Shown here piece after piece: positions 31,887-40,002 of a stretch of DNA of 44,427 nt. Numbering within the stretch: position 1 is the first letter of the stretch; the number at the start of each line of letters is the position of its first letter. Under the pieces are notes generated by a model that saw only the letters and a program-made list of their open reading frames with translations, was not told where the DNA came from and did no database searches. Position numbers and translations under genes: made by a program. Source of the DNA: CAIQJJ01 sp964606085 (lineage in GTDB: Bacteria; Chloroflexota; Anaerolineae; Anaerolineales; UBA4823); the NCBI GenBank assembly GCA_964606085.1, contig CAZSFD010000042.1:1-44427 (forward strand), given 5' to 3'.

Positions 31887-32900
31887 ATGAATGTCCAATC
31901 ACATCCCAATTACACCCTCCGCCCGGCCACCCTGGCCGATGTGCAAGAGACAACCGCTTTGTTCAACGCCGCCGGGCAAAAGCTGGTCGGCGTGGCCGAC
32001 AAATTCGATGCAGATGACCTGGCCCGCGAGTGGCAAACGCCTGGTTTCAACCTGGAAACGGATACGCGCCTGGCGATTGCTCTCGATGGCAAGATTGCCG
32101 GGTTTATCGAGTTTTGGGACCCTTCTGACCCGCACGTGCGCTACAACGTATGGGGGCGCACCCACCCCGCTTACGAAAACCTGGGCATCGGCACGGCGCT
32201 GCTGGCGTGGGCCGAGGAACGCGCCGCCCTGTCGGTGGGCAAGGCTCCAGCCGAGGCTCGCCTGACCCTGGGCGGCGGCGCGCTCGCCAGCCACGCCGCC
32301 GCGCACGAGTTGTACCGCGCCGCTGGCTACCAACCGGTGCGCGCCTTCCTGCGCATGGTGATCCACATGGACACGCCGCCCGCCGAACCCGCCTGGCCCA
32401 CCAACATCACCCTGCGCACGATGCAGCCCGGCGAAGAAGCCGAGGTGGTGCGCGCTTTCCGCGAATCTTTTCGCGATCACTGGGGCTTCGTTGAGTCCCC
32501 ATTCGATGAGGAGATAGAGCGCTGGCGAGCCGGTGCGTTCGCCGACCCGCAGTTCGACCCATCGCTGTACTTCCTGGCCTGCGAGGGCGACCAGATCGCC
32601 GGGGTTTCGCTGTGCTGGCACGACACCTTCGATGACCCCGACATGGGTTGGGTGAGCATCTTGGGTGTGCTGCGTCCCTGGCGCAAGCAGGGGCTTGGCC
32701 TGGCGCTGTTACAGCACTCCTTCGCTGAGTTTTACCGCCGCGGCAAGCGCAAGGTGGGCCTGGGTGTGGACGCCACCAGCCTGACCGGCGCCACCCGCCT
32801 GTACGAAAAGGCCGGAATGCGCTCCGATCCCACGCGCGAATCCATCGCCTTTGAGAAAGAAATACGCCCCGGCGCGGAATTAAGAAAGATGGAACTATGA
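31887..32900 (+). CDS. Tandem two-domain GNAT acetyltransferase
   Basis: A 337-residue protein with two GNAT folds. The first (residues 5-155) has LRPATLADVQETTALFNAAG and AHPAYENLGIGTALLAWAEERA-type sequence (THPAYENLGIGTALL). The second (165-330) has ITLRTMQPGEEAEVVRAFRESF, GWVSILGVLRPWRKQGLGLALLQHSFAEFYRRGKRKVGLGV and ATRLYEKAGMRSD, with RKQGLG as the acetyl-CoA loop. The architecture resembles mycothiol-synthase-like and Eis-unrelated double GNATs. The substrate cannot be read. The stop overlaps the next ATG by 4 bases (ATGA). Confidence 0.92.
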   Translation: MNVQSHPNYTLRPATLADVQETTALFNAAGQKLVGVADKFDADDLAREWQTPGFNLETDTRLAIALDGKIAGFIEFWDPSDPHVRYNVWGRTHPAYENLGIGTALLAWAEERAALSVGKAPAEARLTLGGGALASHAAAHELYRAAGYQPVRAFLRMVIHMDTPPAEPAWPTNITLRTMQPGEEAEVVRAFRESFRDHWGFVESPFDEEIERWRAGAFADPQFDPSLYFLACEGDQIAGVSLCWHDTFDDPDMGWVSILGVLRPWRKQGLGLALLQHSFAEFYRRGKRKVGLGVDATSLTGATRLYEKAGMRSDPTRESIAFEKEIRPGAELRKMEL

Positions 32901-33472
32901 GCCACTACAAAAAACTCGTCGGACAGAAGTGCTATCTCTCCCCGCTCAGCCCGGAGGATGCCGAACGGATTGCCCAATGGGAGAACGACCTCGAAGTGGC
33001 GCTGCCGCTGGGTGACGAAGCCTACCTGTTGGCCTCTGCTGAAAAGGGCCGCGAGAATATCCTCGAGACGCTCAAGCAGGGTTGGCACGTGTTCGGTATC
33101 GTAGATTTGGCGACCGACACGCTGATTGGCCGCAGCGGATTGTTCAGCATCAACCAGGTGGATCGGCGGGCCATGTTCGGCATCTTGATCGGCGAGAAGG
33201 AATTCTGGGGCAAGGGCTACGGCCAGGAGGCCACGCGCCTGACGCTCGATTACGCCTTCAACCTGCTCAACCTGAACAGCGTCAGCCTGGGTGTATTCGC
33301 ATTCAACCAGCGCGCCATTCACGCTTACCAGAAGGTGGGCTTCAAGCAAAGCGGCATTCAACGCCAGTTTCGCATCATCGCCGAGCAAAAATATGATGTG
33401 ATATGGATGGATATTCTGGCCGAAGAATTTGAATCGCCAACGGTTGGCCCGCTGATGAAGACTTATCTCTGA
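32897..33472 (+). CDS. GNAT N-acetyltransferase (RimJ/RimL-like)
   Basis: A 191-residue GNAT enzyme translationally coupled to the preceding gene. Motifs are YLSPLSPEDAERIAQWENDLEV, then LIGRSGLFSINQVDRRAMFGILIGEKEFWGKGYGQEATRLTLDYAFNLLNLNSVSLGVFAFNQRAIHAYQKVGFKQSGIQR. The acetyl-CoA loop is GKGYGQEA. It is a paralogue-like relative of the gene at 31049 (same GEKEFWGKGYG.EA pattern), which suggests local expansion of this family. A repeat of family F follows before the methyltransferase gene. Confidence 0.92.
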   Translation: MSHYKKLVGQKCYLSPLSPEDAERIAQWENDLEVALPLGDEAYLLASAEKGRENILETLKQGWHVFGIVDLATDTLIGRSGLFSINQVDRRAMFGILIGEKEFWGKGYGQEATRLTLDYAFNLLNLNSVSLGVFAFNQRAIHAYQKVGFKQSGIQRQFRIIAEQKYDVIWMDILAEEFESPTVGPLMKTYL

Positions 33473-33488
33473 TGTTCTCGCACAAATT

Positions 33489-33567
33489 AACCGCGGATGG
33501 ATGCAGATAAACGCGGATGACAATCATACCTGTTTTATCTGCGTCCATCTGTGTTCATCTGCGGTTT
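33489..33567. repeat. Imperfect inverted repeat, family F
   Basis: The left arm AACCGCGGATGGATGCAGAT continues to ACGCGGATGA. It pairs with a right arm that reads ATCTGCGTCCATCTGTGTTC and then ATCTGCGGTTT. It occupies almost the whole gap between the acetyltransferase and methyltransferase genes. Confidence 0.75.
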
Positions 33568-33579
33568 CAAACAAAATTT

Positions 33580-34356
33580 ATGACAACAGCCGAAGCACCC
33601 GCACCTATCGCCCGTTTTTACGACCTGATCGCCAAAGCGCTCTATCAGAGTTTTTCCGGTTGGGATTTTTCGTACCTGACCAACCGCTGGCTGGATGACA
33701 AGCCCGATTGGGATTACGGCCAGATCGTCCGCGAACGCTTCTCGGCAGCCGAAACGCTGCTCGATATGGGCACCGGCGGCGGCGAGAAACTCGCCACGCT
33801 GGCCCCGCTGCCGCGGCGCACCTGGGCCACCGAGGGCTATCCACCCAACGTGGCGGTGGCGCACAAACGCCTGGCTCCGCTGGGGGTGGGTGTGGTGCCG
33901 GTTGCGGGCGAGGAAGAATTGCTGCCCTTTGCCGCAAACGCCTTCGACCTGGTGATCAACCGCCACGAATCGTTCGACGCCGCCGAACTGCGGCGCATCC
34001 TGCGGCCCGGCGGTGCGTTCATCACCCAGCAGGTGGGCGGACGGCACGGCCTCGGCCTGAACGAGTGGCTGCAAGATGATGTGACCTACGAGTACGCCGA
34101 TTGGTCGCTGGCGCAGGCCGCCGCGCAGTTGGAAAACGCCGGGCTGCGCATCGTGGACGCCCGCGAACAGTTCACCCCGCTGCACTTCTACGACATCGGC
34201 GCGGTGGTCTATTACCTGAAAATCATCCCCTGGCAGTTCCCCGATTTCAGCGTGGAGCGCTATCACGACCGTCTGTTGGCCTTGCACCGCCACATCCAGG
34301 AGACCGGGGCTTTCAAAATTTCCGGGCACTATTTTTGGATCGAGGCCCAAAAATGA
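33580..34356 (+). CDS. SAM-dependent class I methyltransferase
   Basis: A 258-residue methyltransferase. The start was set at MTTAEAP (33580), since upstream codons belong to the repeat. Motif I appears as ETLLDMGTGGGEKLATLAPLP, the acidic post-I position is TEGYPPN, and the motif IV region is FAANAFDLVINRHESFD, followed by ELRRILRPGGAFITQQVGG. Rossmann methyltransferases of this shape act on small molecules, and the acceptor is not evident. Its stop overlaps the next ATG (ATGA), placing it in an operon with acetyltransferases. Confidence 0.9.
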   Translation: MTTAEAPAPIARFYDLIAKALYQSFSGWDFSYLTNRWLDDKPDWDYGQIVRERFSAAETLLDMGTGGGEKLATLAPLPRRTWATEGYPPNVAVAHKRLAPLGVGVVPVAGEEELLPFAANAFDLVINRHESFDAAELRRILRPGGAFITQQVGGRHGLGLNEWLQDDVTYEYADWSLAQAAAQLENAGLRIVDAREQFTPLHFYDIGAVVYYLKIIPWQFPDFSVERYHDRLLALHRHIQETGAFKISGHYFWIEAQK

Positions 34357-35273
34357 CTACGTTAAAATCGCACCTTTACACCGGCCCTGCCGATTTGCAG
34401 GCCATGATCTCACTCACCCAAACCCGACGAGCCGCAGGCCAGAGGGTTTACCCCATTGCCGCTGACCTGTACGAAGAATTATCCGATCAAGAAGTGCAAT
34501 CCACCGCTCGCATCTGGCATACCAACGACACATTGGTCGGCTTTGCCTACGTCAACCAGTATCAAAACCTGGTGGATGTGTTTGACGAACGGGTTTTTAC
34601 CCCCGCCATCGAAGCCGAAATGATGGATTGGGCGGTGGTGGCAGCGCGGCAGCGCAACAAAGCCCGTTGCGAAGCGCTCACGCTTGATGCCAGCGCCAAC
34701 GACTGCGATCAGCCCCGCCTGGCCTTGTTGGCACGGCATGAGTTCGAGCGCACCGCCGAAGATTCGCTACTGTTTGCCCGCCCGCTCGAAGGTGATCTTC
34801 ACGAACCGCGGCTGCCCAATGGTTTCAGCATCCGTCCGATGGCCGGCGAGGCCGAAGTGGATGCCTATGTGGCCCTGCATCGCGCCGCCTTCGGCACCGA
34901 AAATATGACCGTGGACTACCGCCGAACGATCATGAGCGTTCCCAGCTACCTCCCCGAACTCGACCTGGTGGCCGTGGCCCCCACGGGCGAACTGGCCGCC
35001 TTCTGCGTGTGCCAGATTTTCCCCGACAATGCCCCGCGCGCTGGCGGCCAGCACGAAGGCTGGACAGACCCGGTGGGCACACAACCGCGTTACCAACGCC
35101 TGGGGTTGGCCAAAGCGCTGATCGTGGCGGGGATGCACCGCCTGAAAGCGCGCGGCATAGATACCGCCCTGCTCGGCACCAGTAACAAAAACCTCGCTAT
35201 GCGGCATGTGGCCGAAGCGCTCGGCTTTCGCCTGGCTTCGCGCACGCTGTTCTTTGCAAAAAAGGTTTCGTAA
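34353..35273 (+). CDS. GNAT acetyltransferase, two-domain
   Basis: A 306-residue protein. The N-terminal half (YTGPADLQAMISLTQTRRAAG to ERTAEDSLLFARPLEG) looks like a degenerate GNAT fold. The C-terminal half has FSIRPMAGEAEVDAYVALHRAAFG and EGWTDPVGTQPRYQRLGLAKALIVAGMHRLKARGIDTALLGTSNKNLAMRHVAEALGFRLASRTLFF, with PRYQRLGLAKAL as the acetyl-CoA loop. It begins on the ATG that overlaps the methyltransferase stop. The longer open frame upstream is antisense or out of frame to that gene and was rejected. Confidence 0.9.
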   Translation: MTTLKSHLYTGPADLQAMISLTQTRRAAGQRVYPIAADLYEELSDQEVQSTARIWHTNDTLVGFAYVNQYQNLVDVFDERVFTPAIEAEMMDWAVVAARQRNKARCEALTLDASANDCDQPRLALLARHEFERTAEDSLLFARPLEGDLHEPRLPNGFSIRPMAGEAEVDAYVALHRAAFGTENMTVDYRRTIMSVPSYLPELDLVAVAPTGELAAFCVCQIFPDNAPRAGGQHEGWTDPVGTQPRYQRLGLAKALIVAGMHRLKARGIDTALLGTSNKNLAMRHVAEALGFRLASRTLFFAKKVS

Positions 35274-35282
35274 GGAAATTCT

Positions 35283-35356
35283 TACCACGAAGGACACAAA
35301 GGATCACGAAGTTTTTTTGATGCTTTCCTTCGTGTCCCTTCGTACCCTTTGTGGTG
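35283..35356. repeat. Imperfect inverted repeat, family D
   Basis: TACCACGAAGGACACAAAGG with GATCACGAAG pairs with CTTCGTGTCCCTTCGTACCC and TTTGTGGTGA. It fills most of the 108-base gap between two acetyltransferase-like genes. Confidence 0.75.
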
Positions 35357-35381
35357 AATGCTTCTCTTCCAGGAAATCGAA

Positions 35382-36152
35382 ATGTCTTCTTTTACCCGCT
35401 ACACCTTCACCGAGCGCCCCGACCGGGCCGGCGAGGCCGACCAAATGCAAATGTCTGTCTGGCCTGAAATGATGATGCACGACCCGGTGGCGAACCAATA
35501 CTTTCACCATTTGATGGAAGGATTGGCTGAATACCAATTCATGTTGTGCGATGAAGATGATGCCATCGTTGGGGTGGGTTTCGCCGTCCCGCTGGTTTGG
35601 GAACCTTCGCAAGAGCTGCCCGACACCGGCTGGGATTGGGTGCTGCGCCAGGGTGTACGCGATTTTCTGGCCGGGCGCAAACCCACGGCCATGTCGGCCA
35701 TCTCGGTGGCAGTAATCAACGGCCACCAGGGCCAGGGCATCAGCAGCGTGATCATCGAAGGGATGCGTTCCATTGCCCAGCAGCACGGATTGCCCTACCT
35801 GATCGCCCCGGTGCGACCCAACCTGAAGCACCGCTACCCGTTGACCCCGATGGTGCGCTACATCACCTGGCAAACCACCGATGGGCTGCCCTTCGACCCC
35901 TGGCTGCGTGTCCACGCCCGCCTGGGGGCCAAAATTCTCAAAATTGCGCCGCGCTCGATGAAAATCACCGGCAGCATCGCTGAATGGGAACGCTGGACCG
36001 AAATGCGCTTCCCTGCCAGCGGCAAATACACCATCCCCGGCGCGCTCAATCCGGTGATGATGAACCTCGAAAAAGACCTCGGCGTGTACGTGGAGCCGAA
36101 TGTGTGGATGGTTCACGAAATCAGTGATCAGGGATTAGGAAATAGCGGGTAG
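35382..36152 (+). CDS. GNAT-like acyltransferase with repeat-derived C terminus
   Basis: A 256-residue protein with AGGAA 8 bases before the ATG. MSSFTRYTFTERPDRAGEAD is followed by a GNAT-like core: DAIVGVGFAVPLVW, then MSAISVAVINGHQGQGISSVIIEGMRSIAQQHGLPYLIAPVRPN, where GHQGQGISS resembles the acetyl-CoA loop. The C-terminal 110 residues do not match the other acetyltransferases here. The last residues, EISDQGLGNSG, and the TAG stop are encoded by the left arm of a palindromic repeat (36119-36196), so the natural end has been altered. Confidence 0.82.
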   Translation: MSSFTRYTFTERPDRAGEADQMQMSVWPEMMMHDPVANQYFHHLMEGLAEYQFMLCDEDDAIVGVGFAVPLVWEPSQELPDTGWDWVLRQGVRDFLAGRKPTAMSAISVAVINGHQGQGISSVIIEGMRSIAQQHGLPYLIAPVRPNLKHRYPLTPMVRYITWQTTDGLPFDPWLRVHARLGAKILKIAPRSMKITGSIAEWERWTEMRFPASGKYTIPGALNPVMMNLEKDLGVYVEPNVWMVHEISDQGLGNSG

Positions 36153-36262
36153 ATAGTCCCCTTTGCTTCCTGATCCCTGATCCCCAATCCCCACTCACTG
36201 TCCCTTGTCGGAAAGGCGGAGCGCGTCTGCACCACGATTCACGCCTCACGTTTCACGTTTCT
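36119..36262. repeat. Inverted repeat family I followed by a family C half-element
   Basis: GATCAGGGATTAGG pairs with CCTGATCCCTGATCCCC across the stop codon of the acetyltransferase-like gene. Further on, CACGATTCACGCCTCACG and TTTCACGTTTC resemble one arm of family C. Together they fill the gap to the ABC exporter gene, and no gene is seen there. Confidence 0.7.
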
Positions 36263-36266
36263 TCCT

Positions 36267-38006
36267 ATGAACACCTCCCTCAAACACTACTGGGCCTTAC
36301 TCGCCCGACACATCCGCCCGCAAAAGGGACGTTTTACGCTGCTGGCCATGCTCATGTTGGGCAATATCGGCCTGCAAATCGCCAACCCACAGATCATGCG
36401 CGCCTTTATCGACTCGGCGTTGGCGGGCCAGGCGCTGCAAATTTTGATCCTGGCTGGCGTGGCCTTTTTGGGTATTGCGCTCTTACAACAGGTCGTCACC
36501 ATCTGCGTGACGTACCTGGGCCAAAACGTGGCCTGGACGGCCACCAACGCCCTGCGCGCCGAGCTGGCCGAACACTGCCTCTCGCTCGACATGAGCTTCC
36601 ACAACACGCACACGCCCGGCGAACTGATCGAACGCATTGACGGCGACGTGGCCGAGATGTCCACATTCTTCTCGCAGTTCGTGATTATGCTGGTGGGCAA
36701 TGCCCTGCTGCTCGTCGGCGTTTTGGCCGTGCTGTTCGCTGAAGATTGGCGCATCGGCTTGGCTTTCACCGTTTTCGCCATCTTCATGCTGATCGTGCTG
36801 TACCGCTTTCGTGATGTGGCCGTGCCTGCCCAAAAGGCCCGCCGCCAGGCCGATGCCGAATTGTTTGGCTTCATCGAGGAGCAGTTGGCCGCCACCGAAG
36901 ATGTGCGCTCCAGCGGCGCGGTGGATTTTTCGATCCGCGAGTTGTTTCGCTTTCAGCAAAACATCCTTAAGCCCTACCGCCAGGGCAACAAAATCCAGAT
37001 GCTGATCAGCCTTTTGATGGCCGCGCTGCTGGCGGCCGGCAACGCGCTGGCAATTGGCTCAGGCTACTTGCTCTTTACGGGCGGGGCGATCACCCTCGGG
37101 ACGGTGTATTTGTTAATTCACTACGTGAACCTGCTCCAAGGGCCGATCTGGGCGCTAACCCACCAGACGCAGAGCTTCCAAACGATTGGGGCGTGCGTGG
37201 AACGCCTGAGCGAACTGCGCCAGGTGCAAAATAAAGTGACCGATGGCCCCGGCGCAGATTTCCCCCCCGGCCCGCTGGCCCTCGCTTTCGATAACGTCTC
37301 CTTCGCCTATAACGGCAACGGCAACGTCCTCGAAAATATTACCTTTTACTTGCGACCTGCGACGGTTCTCGGCTTGCTTGGCCGCACCGGAAGCGGGAAA
37401 ACCACTCTCGCCCGGTTGATCTTCCGGCTCTATGATCCCACTTCGGGCCAGATCTCGCTGGGCGGGGTAAATCTACGGGATGCCAAAATCAGCAATCTGC
37501 GCCAGCGCGTGGCCTTCGTCACCCAAGATGTGCAGCTTTTCCGCGCCAGCGTGCGCGACAACCTGACCTTCTTCGACCGCGCCATCGCCGATGAACAGAT
37601 TTTGTCCGTCCTCACCGACCTGGGCCTGGATGACTGGTATTCTGCCTTATCAAACGGCCTGGATACCGAACTGGAAGCGCACAACCTTTCGGCGGGCGAG
37701 GCGCAACTGCTGGCCTTTGCGCGCGTCTTCTTGCGTGACCCCGGCCTGGTGATCCTCGACGAAGCCTCCTCTCGCCTCGACCCCGCCACCGAGCAGCGCG
37801 TCGAACGGGCGATTGACCGCTTACTCATCGGCCGCAGCGCCATCATCATCGCCCACCGCCTCGGCACCGTGCAGCGCGCCGACGAGATCATGATCCTCGA
37901 AAATGGGCAGGTCTGCGAGGCCGGTGACCGCCTGGCCCTGGCCGCCAACCCCCATTCACACTTTTATCAGTTGTTGCAGACGGGCCTCGAAGAAGTGCTC
38001 GCCTGA
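36267..38006 (+). CDS. ABC exporter half-transporter (permease-ATPase), consensus Walker B subunit
   Basis: A 579-residue fused permease and ATPase with six helices in the first 310 residues. Walker A is GRTGSGKTT (near 372), the Q loop is FVTQDVQLFRASVRDNLTFF, the signature is the altered LSAGEAQ (near 473), Walker B with catalytic Glu is LVILDEASSRLD (near 493), and the H loop is IIIAHRLGTVQRADEIMI. The partner gene at 38073 has the opposite pattern (normal LSGGQ, altered Walker B). The two therefore fit a heterodimer with one consensus and one degenerate ATP site, as in TM287/288-type multidrug exporters. Substrate unknown. Confidence 0.94.
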   Translation: MNTSLKHYWALLARHIRPQKGRFTLLAMLMLGNIGLQIANPQIMRAFIDSALAGQALQILILAGVAFLGIALLQQVVTICVTYLGQNVAWTATNALRAELAEHCLSLDMSFHNTHTPGELIERIDGDVAEMSTFFSQFVIMLVGNALLLVGVLAVLFAEDWRIGLAFTVFAIFMLIVLYRFRDVAVPAQKARRQADAELFGFIEEQLAATEDVRSSGAVDFSIRELFRFQQNILKPYRQGNKIQMLISLLMAALLAAGNALAIGSGYLLFTGGAITLGTVYLLIHYVNLLQGPIWALTHQTQSFQTIGACVERLSELRQVQNKVTDGPGADFPPGPLALAFDNVSFAYNGNGNVLENITFYLRPATVLGLLGRTGSGKTTLARLIFRLYDPTSGQISLGGVNLRDAKISNLRQRVAFVTQDVQLFRASVRDNLTFFDRAIADEQILSVLTDLGLDDWYSALSNGLDTELEAHNLSAGEAQLLAFARVFLRDPGLVILDEASSRLDPATEQRVERAIDRLLIGRSAIIIAHRLGTVQRADEIMILENGQVCEAGDRLALAANPHSHFYQLLQTGLEEVLA

Positions 38007-38014
38007 AAAAAACG

Positions 38015-38059
38015 CCTTCACCCCGGCCCTCTCCCTTTGGGAGAGGGCCGGGGTGAAGG
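38015..38059. repeat. Perfect 21-bp-arm inverted repeat, family G
   Basis: CTTCACCCCGGCCCTCTCCC (part of the left arm) and its exact complement flank a TTT loop. It lies in the 66-base gap between the two ABC exporter genes and shows no downstream T-run on the plus strand, so it is a repeat hairpin rather than a terminator for this operon. Confidence 0.9.
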
Positions 38060-38072
38060 TTTGGACAATTCT

Positions 38073-39920
38073 ATGACTACCACCACCCTCCCCCAAACCA
38101 CCCTCCCCGCCTGGCGCGTCGTCCTGCAGATGATCCGCTTTCGGCCATGGCTATGGTTTATAGATTTTCTGGCGATCATCATCCTGCGCGTGGCCTGGCA
38201 AATCTTGTCGGGGCTGACCATAAAAGCATTCTTCGATATGCTCAGCGGCCGCTCCGCGGCAGGCATCAACATCTGGACGATCCTGGCGCTGATCCTGACG
38301 ATGTTCGTGATGCGCGCCCTGGGCGAATACGGCTTTTACTTCGCCGATGTGCCGCTCTTTTCGGATGGCTGCACGCTGCTGCGCAAAAACTTGCTGCGCC
38401 ACATTTTGCGCCGCCCCGGGGCCGCGGCATTGCCCGAATCGCCGGGCGAGGCGGTCAGCCGCTTCCGCGAAGATGTGACCGAGATCCCGCTCTTTGTGCT
38501 GTGGTTCAACGACGCCATCTCCGGCATTGGCGTGGCGATTGTGACACTGATTTTGATGGCCCGCATCAGCCTGCCGATGACGCTGTTGGCAATGCTGCCG
38601 GTGATTGTGGTGGGCATCGTCGCCAACGTGGCCGCCGAACGCATCGAACGCTACCGCCGCGCCACCCGCCAGGCTGCCGGCAAAGTGACCGGTTTCATTG
38701 GCGAGTTCTTCGGCGCGGCCCAGGCCGTCAAGGTAGCCAACGCCGAGCGCAACGTCATCGGCCACTTCCGGCGCATCAACGACGAACGGCGCAGGCTCTC
38801 ACTGCGTGAAGCCCTGTTCGACCGCCTGCTGGATGCGATGTACGAAAACACCGCCAACTTCGGCACCGGCCTGGTGCTGATTTTGGGGGCACAGGCCATG
38901 AGCACCGGCACCTTCAGCGTGGGCGATTTCGCCCTGTTCGTGGCGTTGCTCTCCTCGATCAGCAACATGACCACCTTCGCCGGGATGATGACCGCCCGCT
39001 ACAAACAACTCAACGTCTCGGTGGAACGTATGTACCGGCTGATGGAGGGCGCACCGCTGCACGCGCTGATCGAACTCAGCCCGATCAACCTGAATGGCCC
39101 GCTGCCTGAGGTGATCTACCCCGCTCGCAGCGCCGCCGACACCCTGGAGCGTCTCGACGCTCACGGCCTGACCTTCCACTACCCCGGCGTGTCCGCGGGC
39201 ATCGAAGACGTATCGCTCAGCCTGGAACGCGGCACCCTCACGGTCATCACCGGGCGCATTGGCAGCGGCAAGACCACCCTGCTGCGCGTTCTGCTCGGCC
39301 TGCTGCCTGCTGAAACCGGCGAAATTTTCTGGAACGACGAAAAAATCAGCGACCCCGGCGGCTTCTTCACCCCGCCGCGCTGTGCCTACACCGCCCAGGT
39401 GCCCCGGTTGTTCAGCAACACCCTGCAAAACAACGTCCTGCTCGGCCTGGATCGCTCCGCCGATGACGTGCGCGCTGCCCTGCGCCAGGCTGTGATGGAA
39501 CGCGACCTCGCCGAACTGGAAAACGGCCTCGAAACCAAGGTCGGCCCGCGCGGCGTGAAGCTCTCGGGCGGGCAAATCCAGCGCACCGCCGCCGCCCGCA
39601 TGTTCATCCGCGACGCCGAGTTGATGGTGTTTGACGATCTGTCTAGCGCATTGGATGTGGAGACGGAACGGGTGTTGTGGGAAAGGGTGAAGGTCACAAG
39701 TCAAAAGTCGAAGGTCGAAAGTCTTGACCTGCGACCTTCGACCTTGAACTTGCAACCTGCGACAATTTTGGCTGTCTCCCACCGCCGCCCCGTTTTGCGC
39801 CAGGCGGATAAAATAGTTGTAATGAAAGACGGCAAAATAGAAGCCGTCGGAACGTTGGATGAGCTGCTGGAAACGTGTGACGAAATGCGGCAGCTTTGGA
39901 ATGTGAATGGTGATGCGTGA
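38073..39920 (+). CDS. ABC exporter half-transporter, degenerate Walker B subunit with repeat-encoded insert
   Basis: A 615-residue fused permease and ATPase. The start was set at MTTTTLPQ (38073), and earlier codons are repeat sequence. The first 330 residues carry the membrane domain. Walker A is GRIGSGKTT (near 393), the signature is LSGGQIQRTAAARMF (near 497), Walker B is LMVFDDLSSALD with Asp in place of the catalytic Glu, and the H loop is ILAVSHRRPVLR. Between Walker B and the H loop about 24 residues (VTSQKSKVESLDLRPSTLNL) are encoded by a palindromic repeat at 39689-39763, where family members normally have a short link. The stop TGA is also part of a tandem repeat (39911-39952). Confidence 0.93.
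   Translation: MTTTTLPQTTLPAWRVVLQMIRFRPWLWFIDFLAIIILRVAWQILSGLTIKAFFDMLSGRSAAGINIWTILALILTMFVMRALGEYGFYFADVPLFSDGCTLLRKNLLRHILRRPGAAALPESPGEAVSRFREDVTEIPLFVLWFNDAISGIGVAIVTLILMARISLPMTLLAMLPVIVVGIVANVAAERIERYRRATRQAAGKVTGFIGEFFGAAQAVKVANAERNVIGHFRRINDERRRLSLREALFDRLLDAMYENTANFGTGLVLILGAQAMSTGTFSVGDFALFVALLSSISNMTTFAGMMTARYKQLNVSVERMYRLMEGAPLHALIELSPINLNGPLPEVIYPARSAADTLERLDAHGLTFHYPGVSAGIEDVSLSLERGTLTVITGRIGSGKTTLLRVLLGLLPAETGEIFWNDEKISDPGGFFTPPRCAYTAQVPRLFSNTLQNNVLLGLDRSADDVRAALRQAVMERDLAELENGLETKVGPRGVKLSGGQIQRTAAARMFIRDAELMVFDDLSSALDVETERVLWERVKVTSQKSKVESLDLRPSTLNLQPATILAVSHRRPVLRQADKIVVMKDGKIEAVGTLDELLETCDEMRQLWNVNGDA
39689..39763. repeat. Inverted repeat, family H, inside the ABC exporter ATPase domain
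   Basis: AAGGTCACAAGTCAAAAGTC and GAAGGTCGAAAGTC pair with GACCTGCGACCTTCGACC and TTGAACTTGCAACCT. The element is a whole number of codons in effect and keeps the frame open. Confidence 0.8.
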
Positions 39921-39990
39921 TGCGTGATGCGTGATGCGTGATGCGTGATGCGTGAAAAGCCTATCACGAATCACGTTTCACGCATCACGT
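39911..39990. repeat. Six tandem 7-bp units plus palindromic family C repeat
   Basis: TGATGCG occurs six times in a row (39911-39952), then TGAAAAGCCTATCACGAATC and ACGTTTCACGCATCACGT. The tandem units probably expanded from one arm of family C. The second TGA is the stop codon of the ABC exporter gene. Confidence 0.9.
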
Positions 39991-40002
39991 TGGAGTTTCC
40001 CT

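Noticed and set aside
34101..34352. N-terminal extension of the acetyltransferase at 34353
   Set aside because: It reads through the methyltransferase gene in another frame. The ATGA overlap at 34353 gives a natural start.
38015..38059. Perfect hairpin between the ABC exporter genes as an operon terminator
   Set aside because: No T-run follows on the plus strand, and the sequence is a typical repeat phrase. The two subunits are needed together.
39911..39952. Short tandem repeats as a CRISPR array
   Set aside because: Seven-base units without spacers. No cas genes in the window.
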